Part shown: in pieces, positions 1 through 7,938 of the stretch
Layout: the number at the start of each line of letters is the position of its first letter
Numbering within the stretch: the stretch's first letter is position 1
Assembly: GCA_031272075.1 (NCBI GenBank)
Contig: JAISUK010000059.1
Location: 1-50,636 of the forward strand
Length of the DNA: 50,636 bases
Direction of reading: 5' to 3'
Source of the DNA: Dysgonamonadaceae bacterium
GTDB taxonomy: Bacteria; Bacteroidota; Bacteroidia; Bacteroidales; Azobacteroidaceae
Translations under genes and position numbers: made by a program
The notes under the pieces: model-generated
The model's database searches: none
What the model saw: only the letters and a program-made list of their open reading frames with translations
What the model was told of the DNA's origin: nothing

Positions 1-513
1 GGTAAAAAACACAAAGAGAAACTGTTTCAACTGATTGATTTTTACTCACTTTTTTATTTGAACTTTATGGAAAACAATAATGATGAGCGCTTCTGGACAA
101 ACAATTTCGGCTTGCCCGCCCATAACACTTGGCGCGGCTACGCTTTTGAACAGGTCTGTCTGTGGCATATCCCGCAAATCAAACACAAACTTGGAATTAG
201 CGGAGTATCAACAACTTATTCGGCATGGCGTCATACCGACGAAGAAACTAAAAAAGTTGTCGCCCAGATTGACCTCGTCATTGACCGCAACGACCGCCTG
301 ATAAATCTTTGCGAGATGAAATACGCAAAAGACGAATTCACTATCACAAAAGATTATAACGACACTTTGCGGAAACGCTCGGCGATGTTCGCAGACAATA
401 CAAAAACCAAGAAAGCCCTTCATACAACGATGATTACGACTTTTGGAGTTAAGCGTAATCAGTATAGTAACATACAGAGCGAGGTGAAATTAGATGATTT
501 ATTCGCATTTTGA
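1..513 (+). CDS. AAA-family ATPase, C-terminal part (cut by window edge)
   Basis: The reading frame is open from base 1, so this is the 3' end of a longer gene; the first visible Met is at codon 23. The visible 170 residues look like the C-terminal domain of the Bacteroidota AAA ATPases whose tail is a PD-(D/E)xK nuclease-like fold (DUF234/DUF4143-type relatives). Seen: WRGYAFEQVCLWHI, then QIDLVIDR, then CEMKY, which matches the D...ExK pattern of that fold. The ATPase half lies outside the window, so Walker motifs cannot be checked. In known relatives the role is unclear (possible toxin, defence or DNA-related function). Such genes are usually solitary and mobile between strains, which may explain why it stands where a sigma-factor gene would normally precede fecR. 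Confidence 0.8.
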   Translation, partial: GKKHKEKLFQLIDFYSLFYLNFMENNNDERFWTNNFGLPAHNTWRGYAFEQVCLWHIPQIKHKLGISGVSTTYSAWRHTDEETKKVVAQIDLVIDRNDRLINLCEMKYAKDEFTITKDYNDTLRKRSAMFADNTKTKKALHTTMITTFGVKRNQYSNIQSEVKLDDLFAF

Positions 514-580
514 TTTTGCGAGAAGTGGCATTTTTGGTCGCGCAAAAATGGAATTTACGTAAAGCAAAATTTGCGTTTCA
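513..580. other. Cluster of overlapping palindromes after the ATPase gene
   Basis: Several inverted repeats sit side by side: CATTTTTG/CAAAAATG (529-536 and 543-550, 6-nt loop), a longer pairing of ATTTTGCG (513-520) with CGCAAAA (541-547), TTACGTAA (555-562) and GCAAAATTTGC (564-574). The first two could be a terminator for the ATPase gene. The last two look more like protein-binding sites or a fecR upstream signal. No function can be assigned from sequence alone. Confidence 0.4.
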
Positions 581-674
581 AAAAGATTATCATTAACCGG
601 AAGATTATGATAAATTTTCGTTAGGGATCTTGCGCTCTCAATTGTCTTTATATTATTGACGAGAAAAATCGAGA

Positions 675-1592
675 ATGAGAGCACTTTTTTGGAAATATTT
701 TACAGGAAAAACCAGTCGGGAAGAAGAAGCGAAAATCATGGATTATGTGGAAGCTTCCGAACAGGCACGGCATGAATTTCTTGCCGAACGCAAGTTGTTG
801 AATGCGTTTATTTTCCATATCTATTTATCGGAAAACGCAACCGGGAAGCGGCAGCCCGTCTATGTCAGGATGTTGAGGTTTGCAGCTTTCTTCGCGTTGG
901 CATTTTCCATCGGATGGTTTGTCCAGCTGTTAGTCAAAGCAGACGACGGCGGGATGCAAACCCTGAAGGTTCGTCCGGGCAGTTGCGTGGAATTGATGCT
1001 CGCCGACGGTTCACATGTCTGGTTGAACGCAAATACCTCATTTTCCTATCCCGCTTCATTCCGCGGGAAGCAACGCAAGGTAACGCTCTCCGGAGAGGGA
1101 TATTTTGAAATAAGTCCGTCCGACATCCCGTTTGTGGTCCAAACAGAGAAGTACGACGTAAAGGCATTGGGTACCACTTTCAATATCAATGCCTATCCCG
1201 AAAATGAGGCATTTACGACATCGCTCTTGGAAGGATCGGTCAGCATTCAACCTCACGATGCTTCCGGCGAAACGATATTGTTGCAGCCGGATCAATATGT
1301 TTCGCTGATCGGAAACCAATTTCAAAAAGGAGAGATCAATGATTACAACCATTTTCTGTGGCGTAACGGCATCCTCTATTTCGACGAAGATACCTTCCAC
1401 GACATCATCAAAACATTGGAAAAATATTTCCATCTGCAGATTGAGATCCGAACTTCCACCGTCATGAATAAACGTTATACGGGGAAATTCCGGCAGGCGG
1501 AAGGCGTCGATCATATCCTGAGAACATTGCAAAAGGATGTCGATTTCAAATACGAAAGATCGGAAGACAATCAAACGATAATAATCAAATAG
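675..1592 (+). CDS. FecR-family anti-sigma factor
   Basis: Inner-membrane anti-sigma factor of the kind that pairs with an ECF sigma factor and receives a signal from the N-terminal domain of a SusC transporter. Seen in 305 residues: a short cytoplasmic N-domain (about 1-65), one membrane helix (about 67-88), a periplasmic FecR domain with VRPGSCVELMLADGSHVWLNA and the SGEGYFEI block, and a C-terminal DUF4974 (STN-like) domain (about 230-305, with ILYFDEDTFHDIIKTLEKYF). The start is the first ATG after an in-frame TGA at 657. It lies 204 nt upstream of a SusC gene that carries the matching STN extension, so it probably controls this locus. Unusually, no sigma gene precedes it. Confidence 0.93.
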   Translation: MRALFWKYFTGKTSREEEAKIMDYVEASEQARHEFLAERKLLNAFIFHIYLSENATGKRQPVYVRMLRFAAFFALAFSIGWFVQLLVKADDGGMQTLKVRPGSCVELMLADGSHVWLNANTSFSYPASFRGKQRKVTLSGEGYFEISPSDIPFVVQTEKYDVKALGTTFNINAYPENEAFTTSLLEGSVSIQPHDASGETILLQPDQYVSLIGNQFQKGEINDYNHFLWRNGILYFDEDTFHDIIKTLEKYFHLQIEIRTSTVMNKRYTGKFRQAEGVDHILRTLQKDVDFKYERSEDNQTIIIK

Positions 1593-1696
1593 AATGGCTC
1601 TATGAATTTTGGGATTAGCCTGAAACAATACTCACAACAATGATTATGCAAAAACTAAAATACAAATGCCTATGGTAAGACACAGACAGCAGCAAC

Positions 1697-1783
1697 AAAA
1701 AAATGCCGGAAAGTGAGGCAACACCATCCGGCACAAGAATCAATACTGATTTCTAGAGAAACACATTTCAAGTATTAATCTTA
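1697..1783 (-). ncRNA. Predicted antisense small RNA in the susC leader (PUL-associated, DonS-like)
   Basis: On the minus strand a perfect 7-bp stem, TGCCGGA/TCCGGCA (1733-1727 with 1710-1704, 16-nt loop), is followed by seven T residues (1703-1697): a textbook intrinsic terminator pointing away from susC. About 60 nt upstream of it on the same strand is TATCTTTG (1797-1790), a perfect Bacteroidota -7 box. A transcript from about 1783 to 1697 would be about 87 nt and antisense to the fecR-susC leader. Cis-antisense RNAs in this position repress glycan loci in Bacteroides (DonS of the B. fragilis N-glycan locus). The 5' end is inferred. A second -7 match (TATTTTTG, 1817-1810) could give a longer form. 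The -33 element is weak (TTTT). Confidence 0.5.
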
Positions 1784-1789
1784 ATTCAA

Positions 1790-1797
1790 CAAAGATA
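1790..1797 (-). promoter_or_regulatory. -7 promoter box of the predicted antisense RNA
   Basis: Reads TATCTTTG on the minus strand, a full match to the Bacteroidota -7 consensus TAnnTTTG. It overlaps the first base of the susC start codon. The sequence at the expected -33 position (1818-1821) reads TTTT, three of four bases of TTTG. Confidence 0.45.
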
Positions 1798-4700
1798 TGG
1801 TTTATTATTCAAAAATAAAAACGTATTTTCTATCTGCCATGAAAATATCATTTATAATCATTTTAGCAGCAATCTTCTGCTCATTCATCGAAGACGCTGC
1901 TTCTCAAAATTCCCGCGTGAGCATCCAGGAAGGGGATATTTCGGTAGGCGAACTGCTATCGCTGATAGAAAACCAGACGGATTACCTGTTTCTTTACAGC
2001 AAAAGGAATGTTGATGTCAACCGAAAAGTCAACGTCAGTTCCAAAGAACAGCCGGTCGCTCAGGTTCTTAACGAAGTTTTTCAAAATACCGATGTCCGCT
2101 ATACCATGGAAGGCACACATATTATTTTGATGTCTAAGGACAGGGCAAAAGAAATGGACAAACTGTCGACAAAAGAAACTGCTCAACAGGTGTCCGTAGC
2201 AGGAAAGGTGACCGACGAAAGCGGCGAACCCATGCCTGGAGTGAATGTCATGGTCAAAGGCACAACAATCGGGGTGATAACGGGCGCTGATGGGCAATAC
2301 TCCATCAGCGTGCCGGACAAAACCTCCGTCTTGGTCTATTCTTTTTTGGGATATGCCACCCAGGAAGTCGTGGTCGGAAACCAAACCGTCATCAACATCT
2401 CCCTGAGTGAAGACAGCCACCAAATCGAAGAAGTGGTAGTAACGGCGCTCGGCATCAAACGGGCGGAAAAAGCACTGAGCTACAATGTGCAAACCATCAG
2501 AAACGAAGACGTCACGGAGGTTAAAAACACCAACTTCATCAATGCTCTGGCTGGGAAAGTGGCCGGTGTAAACATCAACGCAGGTTCGTCGGGTATGGGT
2601 GGCGCAGCAAAGGTCGTGATGCGCGGAGCAAAATCTATCGCCCAATCAAACAATGCGCTTTACGTGATCGACGGGATTCCCATGTACAATACAAAAGGTG
2701 AAGGCGACTCAGGCGCTTTCGGATCAAACGGCACCACCGAATTTATTGCCGACATCAACCCTGAAGACATTGAAAGCATCTCCGTGCTGACAGGCGCTGC
2801 GGCTGCCGCTTTGTATGGTAATCAAGGGGCAAACGGCGCTATCGTCATTACGACCAAACAAGGCGCCGCCGACAAACTCGAAGTGATTTACTCCAGTTCG
2901 GCTGAACTATATTCCCCGCTGATATTGCCCAGCTTCCAGAATCGTTACGGCACCGGCGACCTGTATGCCGCCGGAGGTTCGTCGATTAAAAGCTGGGGAC
3001 GTCAATTGATCCCTGAAAACAGTTATGGCTTTGATCCCGGACAGGATTTCTTTGAAACGGGAACTGCCTATACCAACTCCGTATCGGTCGCTACCGGCAC
3101 CGCGAGAAACCAGACTTATTTCTCGGCAGCGGCCGTCAATTCCGACGCCATTGTCACAAACACCCAATACGACCGTTACAATTTTACCTTCAGAAATACC
3201 AGTAAATTCCTGGAAGATAAAGTAACTTTGGACATGGGCGCGAGTTATATCATTCAAAAAGACCAGAATATGCGAAATCAGGGGGTTTATTCCAATCCTG
3301 TCGCTTCGGCATATCTGTTCCCACGCGGCGACGATTTCGATATGGTACGGGTATTTGAACGATTCAATCCTACCCGCAACATCAGCGAACAATACTGGCC
3401 ACAGGGGGAAGGCGATTTCCGTCTTCAGAACCCTTACTGGATTGCTTATCGCAACTTGCGAAATAACGACCGGAAAAGATACATGTTCCACACCAATCTG
3501 AGCTATGATATTCTGGATTGGTTGAATATGACCGGACGAGTGCGGATAGACAATTCGGACAATACTTTTGAATCGAAAAATTATTCGACGACCAATGCCG
3601 TATTTTCAGGTCCAAACGGACAATACTCAATCGCCCGATCAATGGACAGAAATACCTACGCCGACCTGTTTATGAACATCAACAAATACATCAACGATTT
3701 CTCGATCAACATTGTGGCCGGCGCTAGCATCAACGATATAAAATACGACAACCTGGATGTCGGCGGCCCGATACGGGAAGACGGAATCCCGAACGTATTC
3801 AATGTCTTTCAGTTGGATAAGGACAAAAAAACGGAATCGCAGGATGGATGGCGGCAACAGTCGCAGGCTGTCTTTGCCAGCGCCGAAGTAGGGTATAAAA
3901 GTACCTATTACCTGACGCTTACCGCTCGAAATGATTGGGAATCGACTTTGGCCGGCACGGAAGACCTTTCTTTCTTCTATCCTTCAGTCGGTTTTTCGTT
4001 CGTCCTTTCGGAACTGTTGTCCCTCCCCGAACAGATCAACTTCTTGAAAATGAGAGGCTCTTTCGCAAAAGTCGGGACGCCTATCCCGCGCAATATCTCT
4101 ATCCAGACCTACGAATGGGATTCCGATAAAGGCGCATGGTCAACTTCTACCATTTATCCCATACGGGTATTCAAACCCGAGAGCACCAATTCGTGGGAAT
4201 TGGGCTTGACTGCCAACCTGCTGAAACATTTCCGGTTAGATCTTTCCTGGTACAAAACCAATACCTACAATCAGACATTCGAACCGCAATTGTCGGCTTC
4301 TTCCGGTTATTCCACCATCTATATGCAAACGGGAAATGTACGGAATACAGGGATTGAAGCCACTTTGAACTACACCAACAGATGGTCGGATTTCGCATGG
4401 AGTTCTACTGCAGTGTTCAGTATGAACCGGAATAAAATCATCGAACTGGTGTACAATACGCCTCATCCCGAAACAGGCGAACTCATCTCCAAAGACCGAT
4501 TGTCGCTGGGGGGAGTGGGCAGAACCAGCTTCATCGCAAAAACAGGTGGCAGCCTGGGTGATATCTATACTTCTGCCGATCTCGTTCGCGACAGCAACGG
4601 CAAGATCTATGTAGACGAAAACGGCAATGTGCAACCCGATTTCAACAAGGACGACATCTACCTGGGGAGCGTATTCCCCAAGGCGAATGTCTCTTGGCGA

Positions 4701-5171
4701 AATGATTTCTCATGGAAAAATATTTCCCTCTATTGCTTGTTTGCCGCACGCTTTGGCGGTGTCGCATTCTCCGGCACTCAAGCCGCACTTGATTTTTACG
4801 GCGTTTCGGAAGCTACGGCAGAGGCGCGCGATAGGGGATACGTCGTCATCAATGGCGAAGACCGCATCAGCCCTTACGCCTGGTATTCAACCATCGGCGC
4901 TTCGGGCGGAATCTCTCAATATTATACCTATAGCGCCACAAACGTCAGGCTACAGGAACTCAGTGTCGGCTATACCGTTCCCAAAACCAAACTGGGGAAT
5001 GTGGCCGATCTTACTGTTTCGTTGGTGGGCCACAATTTGTGGATGATTTATTGCAAGGCACCATTCGACCCTGAAACAGTGGCCAACACAGGGAATTACT
5101 ATCAGGGAATGGACAATTTTATTATGCCCAGCCTGCGCAGTATCGGTCTTAATCTGAAAGTTAAATTTTAA
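1797..5171 (+). CDS. SusC/RagA-family TonB-dependent outer-membrane transporter
   Basis: Outer-membrane transporter that imports oligosaccharides captured by its SusD partner, powered by TonB. Seen in 1124 residues: signal peptide (about 1-36), an STN domain (about 42-112, SVGELLSLIENQTDYLFLYS) of the type that talks to FecR, a carboxypeptidase-regulatory-like fold (about 131-208, VAGKVTDESGEPMPGVNVMV), a TonB-box-like IEEVVVTALGI (about 210-220), the plug domain (about 222-350, with ALYVIDGIPM and GANGAIVITTKQG) and a 22-strand barrel ending in aromatic LKVKF. It is full length for the family. Context is FecR upstream and SusD 6 nt downstream. Regulation is probably by FecR/sigma signalling plus the antisense RNA predicted over its leader. 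Confidence 0.97.
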   Translation: MVYYSKIKTYFLSAMKISFIIILAAIFCSFIEDAASQNSRVSIQEGDISVGELLSLIENQTDYLFLYSKRNVDVNRKVNVSSKEQPVAQVLNEVFQNTDVRYTMEGTHIILMSKDRAKEMDKLSTKETAQQVSVAGKVTDESGEPMPGVNVMVKGTTIGVITGADGQYSISVPDKTSVLVYSFLGYATQEVVVGNQTVINISLSEDSHQIEEVVVTALGIKRAEKALSYNVQTIRNEDVTEVKNTNFINALAGKVAGVNINAGSSGMGGAAKVVMRGAKSIAQSNNALYVIDGIPMYNTKGEGDSGAFGSNGTTEFIADINPEDIESISVLTGAAAAALYGNQGANGAIVITTKQGAADKLEVIYSSSAELYSPLILPSFQNRYGTGDLYAAGGSSIKSWGRQLIPENSYGFDPGQDFFETGTAYTNSVSVATGTARNQTYFSAAAVNSDAIVTNTQYDRYNFTFRNTSKFLEDKVTLDMGASYIIQKDQNMRNQGVYSNPVASAYLFPRGDDFDMVRVFERFNPTRNISEQYWPQGEGDFRLQNPYWIAYRNLRNNDRKRYMFHTNLSYDILDWLNMTGRVRIDNSDNTFESKNYSTTNAVFSGPNGQYSIARSMDRNTYADLFMNINKYINDFSINIVAGASINDIKYDNLDVGGPIREDGIPNVFNVFQLDKDKKTESQDGWRQQSQAVFASAEVGYKSTYYLTLTARNDWESTLAGTEDLSFFYPSVGFSFVLSELLSLPEQINFLKMRGSFAKVGTPIPRNISIQTYEWDSDKGAWSTSTIYPIRVFKPESTNSWELGLTANLLKHFRLDLSWYKTNTYNQTFEPQLSASSGYSTIYMQTGNVRNTGIEATLNYTNRWSDFAWSSTAVFSMNRNKIIELVYNTPHPETGELISKDRLSLGGVGRTSFIAKTGGSLGDIYTSADLVRDSNGKIYVDENGNVQPDFNKDDIYLGSVFPKANVSWRNDFSWKNISLYCLFAARFGGVAFSGTQAALDFYGVSEATAEARDRGYVVINGEDRISPYAWYSTIGASGGISQYYTYSATNVRLQELSVGYTVPKTKLGNVADLTVSLVGHNLWMIYCKAPFDPETVANTGNYYQGMDNFIMPSLRSIGLNLKVKF

Positions 5172-5177
5172 AATGAA

Positions 5178-6818
5178 ATGTTTATGACAACACGTATATT
5201 ATTCTATTCCGTATTTTCATACGTCAAGACTTTGTTTTTAAAAGGTCGTATGGAACTCGCAAGTCATTATTGTCATCAACTTGGATGTTTGAAAATCATG
5301 CTCGTTTCAACAGTGCTTGTCGCTTCTTCTGCCTGTACGGGCGACTTTGAAGATATCAACAGGAATCCTTACCACGTTACCGCCGAAGAAATGAAACGTG
5401 ATGGATATAATGTCGGCGCTTCATTGGTGGGATTGCAGAGTTTTGTGATTCCGGTAGACCTGCACCTCAATCAATTTCAGGAATGTCTGGCAGGATGCGC
5501 TTTCGCAGGCTATATGGCTTCTACGCCGGAATGGACTGCTCGGTTCGCTACCTACAATGCTCCCGTCGATTGGAACCGCGCTCCTTTCAACGATCTGATT
5601 ACAGGAATATATCCTTACCGCGAACAATTACATTCCATTTCCGACGATCCGACCATACTGGCTTTGGGTGAGCTCTTTCGTATCGCTTCCATGCACCGGG
5701 TTACCGACACGTATGGCCCAATTCCGTATTCCCGGATGACCGGCAGCGGACTGACCTCCGCCTACGATTCGCAGAAGGATGCTTATAACTTCATGCTGCA
5801 AGGATTGAATGACCTCATCGAAACATTATACGACAATCGTTTCAATGATGCTTCCTATTATGCCAAATACGATAATGTGTACGGTGGAGATCTGGAAAAA
5901 TGGATCAAATTCGCGAATTCACTGAAACTCCGCATGGCGATGCGGATTGTTTACGTCGACCCCGAAAGAGCCAGACAGGAAGCGGAATCCGCTATTGCCC
6001 ATCCCATTGGCGTGATGACGACCAATGCCGACAATGCCCTGCTGAAAGTGACGACCAATCCGATATATACACAAGTGTATGAATGGCAGGACGAACGCGT
6101 GGGAGCAGATATCGCATGCTATATGAACGGATACAACGACCCGCGCCGTGCGGCATATTTTACCGTATCGGGTTTTGCAGGAAATCCCTATGCCGGCCTG
6201 AGAAGCGGCATCGATGTGGCATCAAAATCTGCTACTGATGCATTCTCCGCACCGATTGTCGGTGTCACTGATCCGATTATGTGGATGAATGCCGCTGAAG
6301 TGTCTTTCTTAAGGGCAGAAGGCGCCTTGCGCGGTTGGAATATGGGCGGTGGCAGCGCTCAGGAATGGTATAACAACGGCATCACCCTCTCTTTCGGACA
6401 GTATGGAATTGCCGGTGCAGAAGCCTTCCTGAACGACGACACGAGCACCCCATCGAATTTTACCGATCCTTTAGGTAACAGCGGTCACAATTTCAGCGCG
6501 CTCTCTACCATCAAAATCAAATGGAACGGCGCTGCCGGATTGGAAGAAAACCTGGAACGAATTATCACACAAAAATGGATTGCCAATTTCCCCTTGGGAA
6601 TGGAATCGTGGGCGGAATTTCGCCGTACCGGCTATCCCAGATTGGCACTCGTGGTACAAAACAAGAGCGGCGGAACAGTGCCTCCGGGTACCTATATCCG
6701 TCGTCTTCCCTTCCCTGATACGGAATACCAGGAAAACCGAGATAATGTGAGGGATGCCGTAGGTATGCTCGGCGGTTCCGATACGCAAGGCACCAAATTA
6801 TGGTGGGATAAAAAATAA
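5178..6818 (+). CDS. SusD/RagB-family nutrient-binding outer-membrane lipoprotein
   Basis: Surface lid lipoprotein that binds glycan and hands it to the adjacent SusC. It contains a lipobox ASSAC followed by TGDFEDINRNP, typical of the SusD-like_2 subgroup, with TPR-like helices (LGELFRIASMHRVTDTYGPIPYS, split across about residues 155-180) and the C-terminal PRLAL and RRLPFP blocks of this family. The start is uncertain: ATG at 5178, 5184 and 5250 are all in frame, and the signal peptide proper (MLVSTVLVASSAC with the preceding CLKI) fits 5250 best. A four-codon ORF (5173-5187, MKCL) ends on a TGA that overlaps the ATG at 5184. Translation is probably coupled to susC. Confidence 0.93.
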   Translation: MFMTTRILFYSVFSYVKTLFLKGRMELASHYCHQLGCLKIMLVSTVLVASSACTGDFEDINRNPYHVTAEEMKRDGYNVGASLVGLQSFVIPVDLHLNQFQECLAGCAFAGYMASTPEWTARFATYNAPVDWNRAPFNDLITGIYPYREQLHSISDDPTILALGELFRIASMHRVTDTYGPIPYSRMTGSGLTSAYDSQKDAYNFMLQGLNDLIETLYDNRFNDASYYAKYDNVYGGDLEKWIKFANSLKLRMAMRIVYVDPERARQEAESAIAHPIGVMTTNADNALLKVTTNPIYTQVYEWQDERVGADIACYMNGYNDPRRAAYFTVSGFAGNPYAGLRSGIDVASKSATDAFSAPIVGVTDPIMWMNAAEVSFLRAEGALRGWNMGGGSAQEWYNNGITLSFGQYGIAGAEAFLNDDTSTPSNFTDPLGNSGHNFSALSTIKIKWNGAAGLEENLERIITQKWIANFPLGMESWAEFRRTGYPRLALVVQNKSGGTVPPGTYIRRLPFPDTEYQENRDNVRDAVGMLGGSDTQGTKLWWDKK

Positions 6819-6845
6819 CGGATCTAATGACTAAATTGAAGTGAT

Positions 6846-7931
6846 ATGAATATGAATATGAAAACAACAATCTTTCTATTCCTTTCAGTTGCACTGACGG
6901 CATTCTTTACCGCATGCAGCGACTGGACAACACAGGAACCGTTGGATATTGTAAATCCTTCTATCGAGGACGCCAATTCTCCGGCTTACCTGGAATATTT
7001 GGCCAACGTGAGGAAATACAAACAAACATACCACCCATTGATGATCGGTATATTCGATAATAGCGATAAAACTTTTCAAAGCCGTGCAACACGCATCAAA
7101 GCGGTACCCGATAAAGTGGATATCGTTTCGCTGATGTATCCCGATGACCTGGCAGAGATCGAATTGGAAGACATCGCTTCCATCCGCAAAGACAAAGGCA
7201 CGAAGATAATCTATACCATTGCCTACGAAGATTTGCGCCAATATGTCGAAACGACCAATTTTGATATCGAAGTGGAAAATGCACTCGGTCAAGCTGATCC
7301 CAATTACGTGCCAAAGCCGTTATTGAGCCTGGCTACCGAAGCCTCCAAATTCATGGATGCACAGTTGGCGCTGATCGACAAATACGAATACGATGGATTT
7401 ATTTTGCATTATACCGGCTCTGCTACTCATTTCCTGAAAGATGATGAAATTGCGGAAATGCAAGCGATACAAGACATTGTGTTCGGTAAAGCGCTTGCAA
7501 CCATGAACACCCATCCGGATAAAACTTATATCCTGGAAGGCAGACCGCAAAATGTGCTGGATAAATCAATTCTGCCGCATTTCGACAGCTTTTTGATCCG
7601 GACGCAGTATCTGGGAGGTATTTCCGATTTTACACTGCTGGTTAAACAGACTTTGCTCGACCCGAAAGTGCCGTCAAATAGCATCCTCGTGTGTGCATCA
7701 GCCATACATACGGACGAAAATGATTATTCATGGGGCGAAATTACCGGCGCGGACGGCTCGTTAAAACAAAACGCCATCGTTGAAACGGCTTATTGGGTAA
7801 AAACAACCGATACGTTTACCAAGGCGGGAATGGCAGTCTATCTGATCAACAGGGATTATTTTAATCCCGATCTGGACTATAAGCACGTCCGCGAAGCCAT
7901 CGAAATCATGAATCCTTCACCTGTAAATTAA
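6846..7931 (+). CDS. GH18-fold lipoprotein without catalytic residues (putative surface glycan-binding protein)
   Basis: Lipoprotein (signal peptide with FFTACS lipobox) whose 361 residues resemble the Bacteroidota 'putative glycoside hydrolase family 18' group (PF16141-like) found inside N-glycan loci. The TIM-barrel pattern is visible (KVDIVSLMYPDD, TKIIYTIAYEDL, YDGFILHY, DSFLIRTQY), but the strand that should read DGxDxDxE reads DGFILHYT, so the acid/base Glu and both Asp are missing. It is therefore predicted to bind rather than cleave, alongside SusD. Three in-frame ATGs (6846, 6852, 6858) make the start uncertain. The gene lies 27 nt after susD and 7 nt before the next gene, clearly in the same operon. 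Confidence 0.85.
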   Translation: MNMNMKTTIFLFLSVALTAFFTACSDWTTQEPLDIVNPSIEDANSPAYLEYLANVRKYKQTYHPLMIGIFDNSDKTFQSRATRIKAVPDKVDIVSLMYPDDLAEIELEDIASIRKDKGTKIIYTIAYEDLRQYVETTNFDIEVENALGQADPNYVPKPLLSLATEASKFMDAQLALIDKYEYDGFILHYTGSATHFLKDDEIAEMQAIQDIVFGKALATMNTHPDKTYILEGRPQNVLDKSILPHFDSFLIRTQYLGGISDFTLLVKQTLLDPKVPSNSILVCASAIHTDENDYSWGEITGADGSLKQNAIVETAYWVKTTDTFTKAGMAVYLINRDYFNPDLDYKHVREAIEIMNPSPVN

Positions 7932-7938
7932 TTTCATA

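Noticed and set aside
514..674. Decayed ECF sigma gene before fecR
   Set aside because: None of the three plus frames of the interval shows sigma-region residues; it is too short and palindromic.
1056..1628. Minus-strand open frame of 190 codons opposite fecR
   Set aside because: Shadow of the FecR gene with no family similarity.
1704..1733. Hairpin as a plus-strand terminator for fecR
   Set aside because: On the plus strand it is followed by CAAGAATC with no T-run, whereas the minus strand has seven T residues.
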